A stretch of 64,000 bases of DNA, taken from contig NC_060237.1 of NCBI RefSeq assembly GCF_021155775.2, positions 3,412,501 through 3,476,500 of the forward strand. The letters are read 5' to 3'. Of this stretch, positions 49,106-61,333 are shown piece after piece (the first letter of the stretch is position 1; each line of letters begins with the position of its first letter). This DNA comes from Neodiprion pinetum. Its lineage: Eukaryota > Arthropoda > Insecta > Hymenoptera > Diprionidae. The notes beneath the pieces are model-generated. The model made no database searches, was not told where the DNA came from, and worked only from the letters and a program-made list of their open reading frames with translations. The position numbers and the translations under genes are program-made.

Positions 49106-51395
49106 ATGCATATTTCATTTAGTGAGATACTGATAAAAAGTTATATAAAAATGTATCCGCCACAGTTTGAATCGTATTCAACAATCTGAAAGGACAACGG
49201 ACTTTTACATTCCAATGACACTATTTAAGTTCAATATTCAAAACTATTAAGATAATGTAAACGATGAAGTATTTGTAAATATTGCTTCAGTCAACGCACA
49301 AGCATGTATGTAACTTCATGTTGTAAGTTGCGGACCTTTTTTATTGTACTAACACAGGATGAAACTAAAGAAAATTTACATTGCATCGAAACCTGTTCAA
49401 GTGATATACATATTCAAACGTATGTACATCACATTAGCATTATTTGTCTATCAAAGAGCCCTTATATACTGTAGCTATTAGATTATTATGACATATGTAA
49501 ATATTTTGTCATGCTTAAAGTTACATAAATATGCTCAGTATACTCACATACCTTATACGCGCGTGTATTGATATATTTGTAAATAAGATTACCCATGAAC
49601 ATGCCATATGCAATTATCGGAATTTGAGAGCGTTATCAAAACAAATTATGCACAGCCAAAGTACCATAATATGGATCGATTTAATTAGGATATATCACGG
49701 TATTTGGAAACTGAATACTATTCTTTACCCGCTGCAATCACTGTCCATCTCCATCGTATTTAATAATAATAACTATTACGAGAAATTAAGGAAAGTTAAA
49801 TGATTAATATCAGATTGTTTACAGTTGAATAAGATTGCAAGAGCTATAACGGTATTTATATTATCTAGAAATAATTTGTTTATTACTTGGGAGATGCGGT
49901 TGAAAAACACTTGTCTATTGACAACATGTAATAGATTAGCGAGCTGGTGCAGACAGACCAACTTTTAAAAATCAAAGTAGTACTTTACATTGTCTTGTTT
50001 GCGGAATTTTTTATACATATGTTGGCATGAAAATTTTTTTCACACACATGTGAAGACTTCACCTTTGACTGGAGCTCGTAAATAGTTTAACTTTTAACTT
50101 ATCCATACATGTATTTTTGTATTAATTATTTTAAGATTTATGAGATCTACCAAAATTGATCAAATTCTTTAATTATAGAGCGATTAAACCGAATTGAAAA
50201 ATTTCCAAACAGCATACCTTGTAGTACTAGAGTGTGCTTTTTAATATTGTTATATTGAGTAAATTTTTTGATACTAATATTTGCAAATGATATTTTATGT
50301 ACATTTTAATGTATTCGAACTGAATAATCTATGTATATAAATATATTGTGCCTTATATATGTTAGATTATATATATACATATATGTATGAATATACATGT
50401 ATATGTATGTATATAAATAAAGGTATTTCACATGTTAAATAAAATTCAACAGACTGTGTCTTTGTAAAAAAAAAAAAATTAATAAAAAATATTCAAAGTA
50501 CAGATTGAGTATCAAATTTTAATTACGATTGCCAAAGTTCTGTAACATATAATTACTCTGTCATTGATAATATTTGATAAATTTAAATGAATAAAAAACA
50601 TCTATCAAAGAAGCTGTTTGAATTATAGAATTAATTCATTCTCAAGATATTCCTTTAAATTCATCTATCGTATCCCTTGCAATAAGCATTCAAATTTTTA
50701 ACATCACAACGAGAACTGCAATAAGTTTTATAAAAATGTGTGATGAAAAGAAAAGTTTGAAATTAGGATTAAAACGTGTAATTTAGTCGGTATTTGTCAT
50801 CACCGGAATTTCAATCACTTCGGTGAGTGGAAGGTGGGTAGTAATAACGTGTATTAAGAAAATAGTATAATCGTTGTACGCTCAGTGAGGGAGAGGTAAA
50901 AGTCACCCTCATTGCTCTGTACTCTCAAGTGAATCTCTCTAATTGTAAGCGACAAACTACGAGGCCTGTTAATTAAAAGCCCCCTGACATGGAATTGAAC
51001 TCACACATTCACGTACGGATGTGTGCGTGCGTACATTACGATACGTCATAATTTGCGGCCCGCTTGACAATGAACAGACACGGCAAGAACGACGACCTGA
51101 ACGATACGAAATCACGCGTCAGGAACCTCGTCTTAAGATAAGTCTCGTCACGTGACTTTCAGCTCAGTTTTATACGTTCTAACCCGTTCAAGTGACAGTG
51201 CTTGCCAGGAGTCGAAGAGCTAATATCAGCTGATCGTACGTACCTATAGACGATATTTACTACGTCATAGGGTAGCGCAAATACCAAACGTGCTGACAAA
51301 GCAGTTCGTGCCGAATATTAAAGGTTTCATTCAGTTTTTACGTCTCGTGTTGCCAGTATCTAGAAGGATAATAGTTTTACGGAAATAATATCAGA
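49106..51395 (+). other. concertina 3' UTR and Tollip upstream region
   Basis: AT-rich. AATAAA at 50416-50421 after TATA-rich sequence is a good candidate for the cta transcript end, giving a 3' UTR of about 1.3 kb. From about 50.8 kb composition becomes less AT-rich, as expected for the Tollip promoter and 5' UTR. No other gene was seen. Confidence 0.5.
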
Positions 51396-52882
51396 ATGGC
51401 AAGTGTTCAGCGTAACGAATTATACGACGATTGGAAGAAACGAGTAAGTCGCTAAAGCAACAAACGCTGTATACTCGAGCATTCGTTCACCGTATGCGTC
51501 ACGTTCACACCGTCGGAGGTTACTCCGAAATGAATTATTTTATCAAGGAAACCAATCTGTGGCACTAAGATAAACGGCATTGTTTACAGGCATTCCTTGG
51601 ACCGCTTCCACATGGCTTTCTCAGAGTCGAAGAAAGCCCACGGCAACAACAAGAGGCTGCCGATCAACAAGCCGCTCTGGCGCTACAGCACCATCTCCAA
51701 AGTGCACCGCCCGTGGTAGCTGCTCGCATGGGCAGACTGAGCGTGACGATTACTCAGGTTGGCGTTTTGCAAAATTACAGTCCTCGATACAGAGCATCAA
51801 ATATTCAGTACAACTAGAAAACAACCTATCAGTCGATGATCGTACTACCAACAACAAGAACAACAACAATAATAACAAACCATTTCAAAATACAGGCAAA
51901 ATTGGTTAAGAATTACGGCATGACCAGAATGGATCCTTACGTCAGATTGCGAGTCGGTCATTCCATTTATGAAACACATACAGATCCAAACGGAGGGAAA
52001 AACCCGCACTGGAACAAAGTTTTGCAATGGTAACACACTTGAGCAGCTTCTACGTTTAAACCTTACAAATGATTAGGATAGATATTTTTGACTGATTCTT
52101 ATCGAACCTGTTGTACAAATCAACTTATGATTTTTTTTCATCAAATTCGGTTTGGTATTATTGTCGTTATTTTAACTATTACTTATTTCAGCTACCTTCC
52201 ACCTGGGGTAACGCAAATATACGTTGAAATTTACGACGAGTGTTCGTTTATGATGGATGAACTTATCGCTTGGGGTCATATAGAAATACCACCCCAAGTA
52301 ATTTTGGCAGGAGAGACTCACGAGGACTGGTATCCCCTTAGTGGAAAACAAGGGGATAATCAGGAAGGCATGATTAACATGGTTTTCAGTTATTTGGTAA
52401 TTTGAAAGGACTGAATTTATCTTTTAAAACTTTGCGTTACCTCGTTGATCCATCAATAACGGTTGGCACGTTTCTTTTCCTACTATTGATGAACGACGTT
52501 TAAATTTTTTATTCAGCCTACTCCTGGTAATCCATACATTGGTCAAACGCCAGTAATGATGGTTCCTTCGACTAATTTATGTGGTATGACACAATATGCA
52601 CCGGTCAATGTGTATACGACTCCACCTGCCGTCGCTGCTGTTCCAACTGTTGATCCGAGTCAGAGGGCAAACGCAGAAATTGAATTGAGACAGGTAATAT
52701 GGATTTTGTCAGTGTTGTCATAGAATGTTGGCAAAGTTTAGCGCTAACTGTATTGGATTTGTATTTTACAGATCGCAGAGATGTTCCCAAACGTTGATAC
52801 CGAGGTCATTAAGTCCGTGTACGATGCGAATCAAGGAAAGAAGGATGTGACAATAAATTCTCTGTTGCAAATGTGCGAATAA
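51396..52882 (+). CDS. Tollip: Toll-interacting protein (Tollip)
   Basis: Six exons: 51396-51443, 51590-51757, 51896-52029, 52192-52396, 52517-52693 and 52772-52882 (TAA). Total is 280 residues; human Tollip has 274. Order: short N-terminus with AFLGPLPHGFLR; Gln-rich linker; C2 domain from about RMGRLSVTI through MTRMDPYVRLRVGH, NPHWNKVL, DECSFMMDELIAWG and GETHEDWYPLSGKQG; Pro-rich linker; and a C-terminal CUE domain (AEIELRQIAEMFPNV, then INSLLQMCE) that should bind ubiquitin. Family knowledge: Tollip is an endosomal adaptor that binds Tom1, phosphoinositides and ubiquitin, and links Toll/IL-1 receptor traffic and selective autophagy. All exon phases agree. The first residues MASVQRNELYDDWKKR differ from the vertebrate N-terminus. 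Confidence 0.94.
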
Positions 52883-53774
52883 ATGTCAAAAAACCATTGT
52901 CATATTCAAATTGCCATATCTGTATTTTCCGCTGAAGTTGTATTCCATTTTAATTGTAATATATTTATAAATTATTATAACGGTTATTAATTTTACTCTT
53001 GTCTTTGTTACATACGTAACTGTTTTAAGATTCATATTTCAAACTTGCAGAAGAGATTTGAACTACATAGGTCTTTAGTTCAAATAGGTTTCATCTCGAT
53101 TTTATAACTCATTTTACTAAAAATTACGTGCATAAATATAAATATTAATATTTGTATATAATGTTGATTAAATTAATCAATTAAAGAATAATAACAATTT
53201 CTTAAAGTTTCGATACTTCAGAAGCTTATAAATCCTACATGGATCAGTGAATCGTTATTCCAATAGTTATCTGCCAATGTTAATACATTAACGTTATCAC
53301 TAGGCATGTGATTCATTGCTCCCTGAGATATGAAATATTGTTTCCAACTTAAATTGTGTTATTACGAAGAATTATCAGATTCTCCATACTGACATGACTG
53401 TGCTCATCTTTATTTGGAATGTCGATCATGCTGATGCGATAACTTATATTAATAGACGTTTACTTATAACTTAAATTGCAATCATTTCATAGATTTGCAC
53501 GTTTTTAAGCTTTAAATGTGGGATCAGAGCATATAATAAATGAAAAAAAAAGGTCTTTCCACAGAATACCATACCCCATAATGGAATGCGAGTCCCCTCC
53601 TCCCTGCCCCCCAAGGTTGGTGACAATTATTTCAATAATACCTGAATATAAATGGACCCCACTAAGTTTAAGTTGGACAAACATTTTTTGTATTCCACCC
53701 AACACCGACAAGCTCGACTTAGAATCGGCAAAAATACAGTATGTTACCTTGCCAAAATATTTTTCTAGTACACT
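52883..53774. other. Convergent 3' region between Tollip and PEX16
   Basis: No gene. AATAAA overlaps the Tollip stop (52878-52883), and another lies at 53535-53540. A minus-strand signal for PEX16 may be at 53409-53414 (TTTATT on +). If the distal Tollip site and this one are used, the two 3' UTRs overlap by about 130 nt. Confidence 0.45.
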
Positions 53775-55127
53775 TCAAGATGACCACATATAAAAATATG
53801 TGCTTTGCCAGTGTGGCAGATATTTAATAATTGGGTCCGTTACCATTCTGGCGAGCGGAACGTTCCTCGATAGCATTTTAAGCAGCGCGTAAATCTTCAT
53901 GCGGCTGTAATTATCATAAAATGGTGAACGAAGAATGTACAAGAGCAGTGCAACCCGTCTACGAGAGATTTCGTCAAACTCTTCCTTTCGCAGGGTTACT
54001 GCTTTTGTCTCATTGCTGTACAACTTCAAACTGGAAAATTAGAGTTGTTTTGTGAAAATTATTAGTCGACTGTCAAAATTATTTACAGATATATGTCACC
54101 TCATCGGCTCACCTTGCAAGGTCAATAATCAGAGATAAAAACCACGATTTCCATTGCTTCTGTCCGCTTACGGATACGCATCCAAGGTGCAACAATGGTT
54201 TGATAATATACAAAGTCTGAAAATGTAAACAACGCCGTAATTGGGTACAATTAATGCTTGCAATGAGCCGGAGTTCGTAACATTGGAATTTTTTAGCCGG
54301 CACAAACCTCTGCGAGAATTATTTTTTTATTCGGTGTAAGATCAATGGTGGTTTGTTGGTCATCGATTCCTAACGGAGGAATAGGTGCCCATGACCTAAA
54401 CTGAGAACATCCACCCGAATTGACCTTTCGAACGACTTTCTTAGATCTTTTTAGGGCAAAACCGTCCTTCTCAATTGTTTCGACCTTATCGGATATTTTA
54501 TCACGTTTGATTGGTGGAATCGGAGGACTTTGCGTCACTCTTTCTTTGTAACGATGAACTAGCAAAAGTCGCATTACCGATCTGCGGTAAAAAACAATTT
54601 ATGTAATTGTAACGGAGAGTTACTTCTTCATCGAAATTATTCAAATAAACGAAAAAAAAGGTATGTACTTAAAAGCCTGAAGTATAACAATGATGAGCCA
54701 TTTTCCAGTCTCTCCCCACAGTTTGCTCGCCGAAATTTCCAAAAGAACTTCTGAATATTCCAAGACAGTCAACCAAATTCTTATCTTCGAGTGATACTTT
54801 GGCAATTTAGTCTCTACCTGAGTATTAGCATTTATAATCCTATCGTTGAACAGTACAAGTAAGTTGGACATCGAATACACGAGCTCCGACATCAAAGTTG
54901 AATTGTTTATCCGCCCTGCGTTACAAAATTTGTAAATCAATTTAAATACGGTTGAACAATATGCGAAACAAGTAACATGTCGATTAGGATAAATACGAAC
55001 CAGCGGTGAAATACGACAGCCATTTGACCGTACTTTCGATGTCCCCTGCTAGTTGAGGATTTGATGTAACCCATTTTTTATATTTCTCAACGTATATTAA
55101 AACGGTATTCATATTGTGCGAAGGCAT
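53775..55127 (-). CDS. Pex16: Peroxisomal membrane protein PEX16
   Basis: Five minus-strand exons: 55127-55001, 54915-54669, 54581-54308, 54216-54113 and 54030-53775 (TGA). Total is 335 residues; human PEX16 has 336. Motifs: N-terminal YVEKYKKWVTSNPQLAGDIE, VYSMSNLLVLFNDRI, WLTVLEYSEVLLEISASKLW, KSVMRLLLVHRYKERV, then QKQWKSWFLSLIIDLARS and the C-terminal RRRVALLLYILRSPFYDNYS with YLPHWQSTYFYMW. Family knowledge: PEX16 sits in the ER and peroxisome membrane, recruits PEX3 and is needed for peroxisome membrane biogenesis. The first ATG of exon 1 is used; a second in-frame Met lies five codons on. It is transcribed divergently from the sugar transporter gene. Confidence 0.94.
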
Positions 55128-56655
55128 CTTGGACAGATTTATTCCTTTGACAAAGACTCGACGAAAAGAGATATTTACATCAGTTTCTGCGTTATAGGTT
55201 AGCTTTCAGAATCCAGATATTGTTCTGCTTCTATCTCGAATAACGAGGCATTTTTTTGTGACTCATTTGCTTTGATAGGTGCAGCGAAGTGTCGACGCGA
55301 AACTGAACAGCAAACTGTGAGCGTAAATGACTGTTAAAATTTAAAAAAGTGTGTAAAATCGTCGACAACAAGAGTCGTCGTAGTTCTACCGACTGCATCG
55401 ATCCAATGGAATACGTGATAATACATTCATACGGCGACGAACATCGTTACTTCTATTCAAATTCCCGACACGAAGAAATTAGTTGCGTAATCGTTCGGAC
55501 CTTGTCAAAGCTAACATCGAAAACAGTTGTGCATACATGTATCCATAATTAGAAACTCCTATAATCGCTTGTGTATAACATCGATGCTCACAATGCGCGC
55601 CACGCTAAATTCGAAAGCTGTTCATCGAGCCACGTTTCACAACGCGACAGCGAGGAAATCTGACGGTAAGTAAATGAGAAACTAAATTCTTTTACAAATA
55701 CCTACATGTCACCCATTTAGGTACAGGTTGAAAAATTTCGAAAAACCGGCTAACGATCCGTAACGTGAAAATTGAAATAAGTAGACCCCGTCAGTCTTTT
55801 GTTCGAATTAATTTACCTACTGTTATTCCGCATGTGAAATCGCGTAGGTATTCATTTATCGCCGCAAGCTCGTAAACAAAATTTCAATCCTTGAATCGCG
55901 GTTATCGTTTGTGCAATCACTTTCGTCCCGACGTAGCTCCGGCGCCGAGTCGGGTGGTCAGAATTTGTCAGAACTTGTCCGAACCAGGCAGCAGATGGTT
56001 TACTTTCCGTACCTAGTGTCAACGTGTATATTACAGTGTGCGGTCGTATTAGCTTTGGCTGAATATTTAGCAAAGGTAAATACGTGACTCAGACAATAAT
56101 TAAATACGAGATAAGTTATATTTTCACACATTATTACGGATTCAACGTTTGGTACTGTATATATATATATACGTATGCAATGTATGCACGTTTCAAGCGT
56201 TTTGACAGCTGCACAGCAGATTTATACGCGCAGCTAACGTGGAGAAAGTGCACAGACAAAATATTGATATTGCAACGTACTCGAATTATCGCCTGTCCGT
56301 GATCGATAAGCTACTGAAACAATGAATTTCTCGGTTTTGAGAGTGGAAAAGAAGGCGGAGAAATTAATAAAAGGAATTAATCGAGCTGAGGTTAACTCTG
56401 ATACGATCATTGACTGTAAGGATTTCTAAAGAATGTCAGACGTACTGTTGGAACGTTCGAAACAGTTATTCGTGATAATTGTCGTCTGATTAAATTCCTT
56501 CCCCCATTGTCTTAAACGCTCTGTATTTCCTAATACCCGATGATGGATCGTTGTAAATTTATCCATTTCATTTTCAGATAAGTGCGATGAAAGATTGTTG
56601 GATTTTATTTTCATTCTAATCTGCAGTTATTGAAATTTGCCTGCTCGACGTTAAA
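55128..56655. other. Divergent promoter region, PEX16 and nucleotide-sugar transporter
   Basis: Probably contains both promoters. A possible non-coding first exon of the transporter ends at a GTAAGT donor at 55666-55671. A TTTTCAG acceptor at 56571-56577 would open the exon holding the start codon. That leader has a short upstream ORF (56587-56619, 10 codons plus stop). TA/TG repeats lie near 56158-56180. Confidence 0.45.
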
Positions 56656-58862
56656 ATGCCTAAACAATCAGGTATGAAAATCAATTATTGCACTCCATAG
56701 TAATTCATTAAATTCTAATATTTATAATACCCACGTTTTTCATTAGTTTATTATCAACAATTTTGAGTTAACTTTACTTGCAATGAAATGCTTCGTCGTC
56801 GTACCAGATTTCTTCATTCAAAGTATCAAATAAAAGTTGGAACCTGCCCACATTACATCCTGTTTCAGATTGTTCTCTTATCACGGTTGACTTATCTAAT
56901 TAACCAATAATTATGTCTGTAAAATAAAATGTGAAATATCCCGTAGGGATAGATATCAATGCTACGGTATTACACTGTGCCAATGAAACTTTTATGCTTC
57001 AGAAATTTATTGTGAAATACTATCGGTCCAAATGTTTCTGAATTGATTCATATTAATGAACCGTATTATAAATACGCACATCTTTTGTTTTCAATCGATA
57101 AGAGAACTTGGCTGAATACCCTTTGTTGCAGTAAAAGTAAGATTAAATTTAACAGCTATTGAATTATTTCAAGGCATTGTAATTTTACAACCATCTGATA
57201 ACAACCAGATAGTCTGGCTGTCAAAAAAAGTTTACAATTCATTAATGGGTCCTGCATTTTTGTGTGACTGAACAATTGCATATCTTTTCTCATCTTTTCC
57301 TTGACAATCGTCCATTTTAAAGAAATTCAATGGAAACCCAATCTTGCTCTGAAACTTTTCATTATTGAAAAATTTCCTAGGTGTATGAATAACTCCATAA
57401 CTATGTCTCATCTAAAAAGTTAGATTTCAAAAGTTGATTTCTATGACAACGATTTATTGTTGGATGATTCCTTTCGAACAATTGAGGTATTAATCAGTAA
57501 TTTTTACCAACTTGCATAAGCCCACAAGAATAATTACCACTTTTCTAGCAATCGTCCTAATTCAATAATTTCCAATGATACAATAGCAGTCTGTATATCG
57601 TTTTAGTCAGTCCGCAGTTCCTCAAGTACATCAGTTTAGTTACACTAACTCTTCAAAATGCTGTCCTGGGACTCAGCATGCGTTACGCGCGAACCAGATC
57701 TGGAGACATGTTTTTATCGTCAACAGGTAATTGAATAGTTTGATAATAAGTTGGGATTTTTTAATACTTGCATTAGGTCTGCCATATCCCTTGCATTTTC
57801 CGCAATGCATTTTTTGTCTGGTCACTAAATACTCTTTGTATGAGGATCAATACTTCTCGTACTTATAAACGATCTGTAATAGACCTGAGTACTAATTTTC
57901 TGATACAGCTGTGGTTATGGCGGAAGTGGTTAAGCTAGTAACATGTCTAGTGTTGGTCTATATGGAAGAAGGGAGTATAAGAAAATTTCTACACGCCATT
58001 GACAAAACCGTGCTCAAACAGCCTATGGACACTTTGAAAGTCTGCGTACCATCTCTGGTCTACATCATACAAAATAATTTGTTGTACGTGTCCGCCTCCC
58101 ATTTGGATGCGGCGACATATCAGGTAAATTCAAAATCAATCCTTCAAAATGTTTGAGTCTCGTTTCGCAAGACTTTTTTAAGCACGGAATAATACTTCTT
58201 CTCAATTTCAGGTAACATATCAGCTGAAGATCTTGACGACAGCTTTCTTTGCCGTATTGATACTTCATAGAGCTTTACGCTCCATTCAGTGGGGTGCCTT
58301 GGTTCTACTCTTGGCAGGCGTTGTCTTGGTTCAACTAGCTCAAAGCAGTCCAACCACTGTACCATCGGGAATGGAACAAAATCAGTTGGTTGGATTTTCA
58401 GCTGCGCTGAGCGCATGTTTCCTATCAGGATTTGCAGGAATTTACTTTGAAAAAATTCTTAAAGGATCTGATATTTCTGTATGGATGCGAAACGTTCAAC
58501 TGAGTTTGCTTTCTTTACCGTTTGGATTATTCACTTGTTTTTTATACGACGGAGCAGTTATTCGCCACCAGGGATTCTTTTTCGGTTACGACTGGTTCGT
58601 TAATTATTTAGTTCTGCTCCAAGCCGGTGGTGGGCTCGTTGTAGCGATGGTCGTCAAACACGCCGATAACATCCTGAAGGGTTTTGCTACCTCGCTAGCC
58701 ATCGTCATATCTTGCATAGCTTCCATATACTTGTTCGCATTCCATTTAACTTTCCAGTTCAGTACTGGAGCAGCTTTGGTTATTTGTTCGATTTTTATGT
58801 ACAGTCATCAACCAAGAAAGACCATTATTTCTGACACTCATTCACTCATTGATAAAGTGTGA
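56656..58862 (+). CDS. Csat: UDP-galactose-type nucleotide-sugar transporter (SLC35A)
   Basis: Exons 56656-56671, 57607-57726, 57909-58123 and 58212-58862 (TGA); 333 residues. The start MPKQSVSPQFLKYISLVTL joins in frame across the small first exon. Family motifs: RYARTRSGDMFLSSTAVVMA, IQNNLLYVSASHLDAATYQ, VTYQLKILTTAFFA, SGFAGIYFEKILKGSD, GFFFGY and KHADNILKGFATSL, with about ten membrane helices. Family knowledge: SLC35A proteins are Golgi antiporters bringing UDP-Gal, UDP-GlcNAc or CMP-sialic acid into the lumen in exchange for UMP or CMP. RYART-x2-GD, GFFFGY and SIYLFAFH favour SLC35A2 (fly Csat/Ugalt) over SLC35A3, but substrate cannot be fixed from sequence. The C-terminus lacks the long tail of the human protein. 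Confidence 0.9.
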
Positions 58863-61333
58863 AATCGAAGTTATTAGGGACTATTTCAATTTAGGAATTA
58901 ATAAATTAAAATCTTTGATACTAATTGGCAGAGTTGTGTGAAATTTATTCAAGTAATATTGTTTGGATTGCTGAAATTCCCGTATGAAATTATAAGCTTG
59001 ATTCGAGAATGATAAAATCATCGAAATCGTCAAACTTCTTGAATTTGTCAAATTCACATTCTTGGGAATAAAAAAATTACCTCAATTTTGTATTCATCTC
59101 AAGTATTACCTCATCATTTGAGGTTTATCTATTTTACGAAAAGTATAAATATTTGATTACGATACGTTACTGCTATAATATTAATGGTAATAAAAGTATC
59201 GTACCATATAAAAAACTTATATCATTTGACTGAATCGAAAACTGCTCGATCTCTGTATTCCAACCATTCTGTAGATTTGCGCTGCCAGTAAAGCCAACTC
59301 GTTGTTCATTTCCAAGTAAAATTAAAATTTATTTCATAGATATTCTATTTCTGATTCCGTGTTCTTATACTTTCTTTGTACGTTATGATTGTGGGAAGGC
59401 CTTCGTGAGTTTCGTCTTATGAGAGAAAAAAGGAACAGAAACTTGCAGTATTGGTAATATATAATACTCTAGGAACTTTGTTGGATGTTGCATTAAGTTG
59501 CATCCCTTGTGAATTGAAAGATGTTAGCGGTTCAAGCAGTGGAATAATTTTCAGTTCCAATTGAAAATTAAATTAACACCTCGCGATTATCCACATCGTT
59601 TTGTAGATACTTTTATGGAATAATCGAAACGCATATCAAATTTCAGCTCTCGCAAGTTCACCATATCTTTCAACAGCATCTCAAATACCTTTCTATTTTG
59701 AGTTGATTTTCCGATCAAGAAATAAATATTGAAGCTTCGATAAACCTTTCCTATGCGAATACTCAATTCATTAGTGAAGAATTAGCTGATCTGACACCTG
59801 TACTTAGTACAAATACGAAATTCTCATTTTTTATTTATATCATTGTTCTTGTTTCTCGACTGTTGTCAAAATACTTAGTGATTAATAAATTCGATGAAAC
59901 AAAAAATAATTGTGGATGCTAAAATGACGGGAAAGAGTTATAATTAAAACCCTGGATCATTTGCATAAATGTATATAGATATGTGTATATTCGTTCCTCG
60001 TTTTTGTGCCTATTATGATTATAGTGTTATAATCGTATCACATTTCAAATTCCAGTGAACTCATGAGATTGAAGTTTGTAATATCATTGTAACAATGTAT
60101 TTTCAGAAAAATTCGCTATTTCACAATGTGAGAATTATTTAAAATTTAGTCACTGGCTTAGAACATGAAGAAAGATAATATCTTGAGGATTTAACTTCTT
60201 CAAAGTCACTCTAAAGTTGTAAAATAGTGATTTTTATTTGAACGTTTCTTTATATTGACTTTACTAACTTCAGCTTCATGCTAATTCAAGACAATTTTCT
60301 ACTTACTCATGATGTCAATTGCAAGTTGCTTATACTTGCAAAAATGCATCCATTATACTTATATATGTATACCCATATTATGTTATTAATGTATAAGATT
60401 TTTTTTAATCAGGGGCTGTAAATAAACCTATATTTTTATACATAAAATGAACTCCTACTACAATTGTAAATAGCTTTTAACAAGTAATAATCACTCAATC
60501 ATTTTTAAGCGCTGGATATATTCAGCGGAAGAATTGTAACGTTTTGTTGTATTTGATTCGATTGTTAAGCTGAATTAATAAACATGATTTTGATTTAGTC
60601 TTACACCAACCAAGTAATTTTAATGTATCAATATTTGTGTGGGTTACGTCGATCTTTCTACCAATGATGCTCTTTCAACTCGGAACCTGAATAATCCTTG
60701 AATGTAAATGCATGTAATTGCGTCAAGTGCAATATCACTTTCAAATTAATGGTGTAAAAATTAAATTTCAATGGGTGTATTCGCTTGACTCCACGCCACT
60801 GAATATATTGATCACTGATTGGTCGTTTCTCCTTTCAATTCATGGCATTGAAAAGAGAAGCAAGTAATTCTCCTCAATGCGATCGTAATCAAGGAGTCAA
60901 GAGAATATACCTATTACTTGCCGATATATGTCGTAACACGACGCGTGTGGCCAATGAAATTGTTGAAATCAAAAAGTCTTGCAGACCAGTCAACTATTGA
61001 GCGTGAAAAAACTTGCGGGAAAAGTATTAATAATCAGAAAAAATCACAGCGTTCGATAATCGTCAGATACAGAGTTTGTGAATGCGAATGACAAAAATGT
61101 TCAATTCTCGATAAAGAAACTAGTTTCTGGAGCCGTGATAAGGACAACTATGATAGGAGATGTGTTGGATTTGATTTTTAAAGGTTGGCAAACCCGTCAG
61201 CAAGTGGTCTTTCAATGACTGCAATTCGTCCCCGTCAGTATCGTCGGCTTCTAACAGATTTGCATTTTTATTTTTCCCTCGTGCGTCTTTCGCTTATCGT
61301 TCCGTAGGCCGGAGCTAATAAAATTGGTGAAGA
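58863..61333 (+). other. Transporter 3' UTR and transaldolase upstream region
   Basis: AATAAA at 58900-58905, just after the stop, is a likely poly(A) signal. The rest is AT-rich with no recognisable gene. The sequence from about 61.1 kb is probably the transaldolase promoter and 5' UTR. Confidence 0.5.

Noticed and set aside
55582..55665. Frame starting MLTMRATLNSK before a GTAAGT donor, as an alternative transporter N-terminus
   Set aside because: The later MPKQS start joins in frame to the conserved LKYISL segment. The upstream piece resembles no SLC35A N-terminus and is better seen as a possible non-coding exon.
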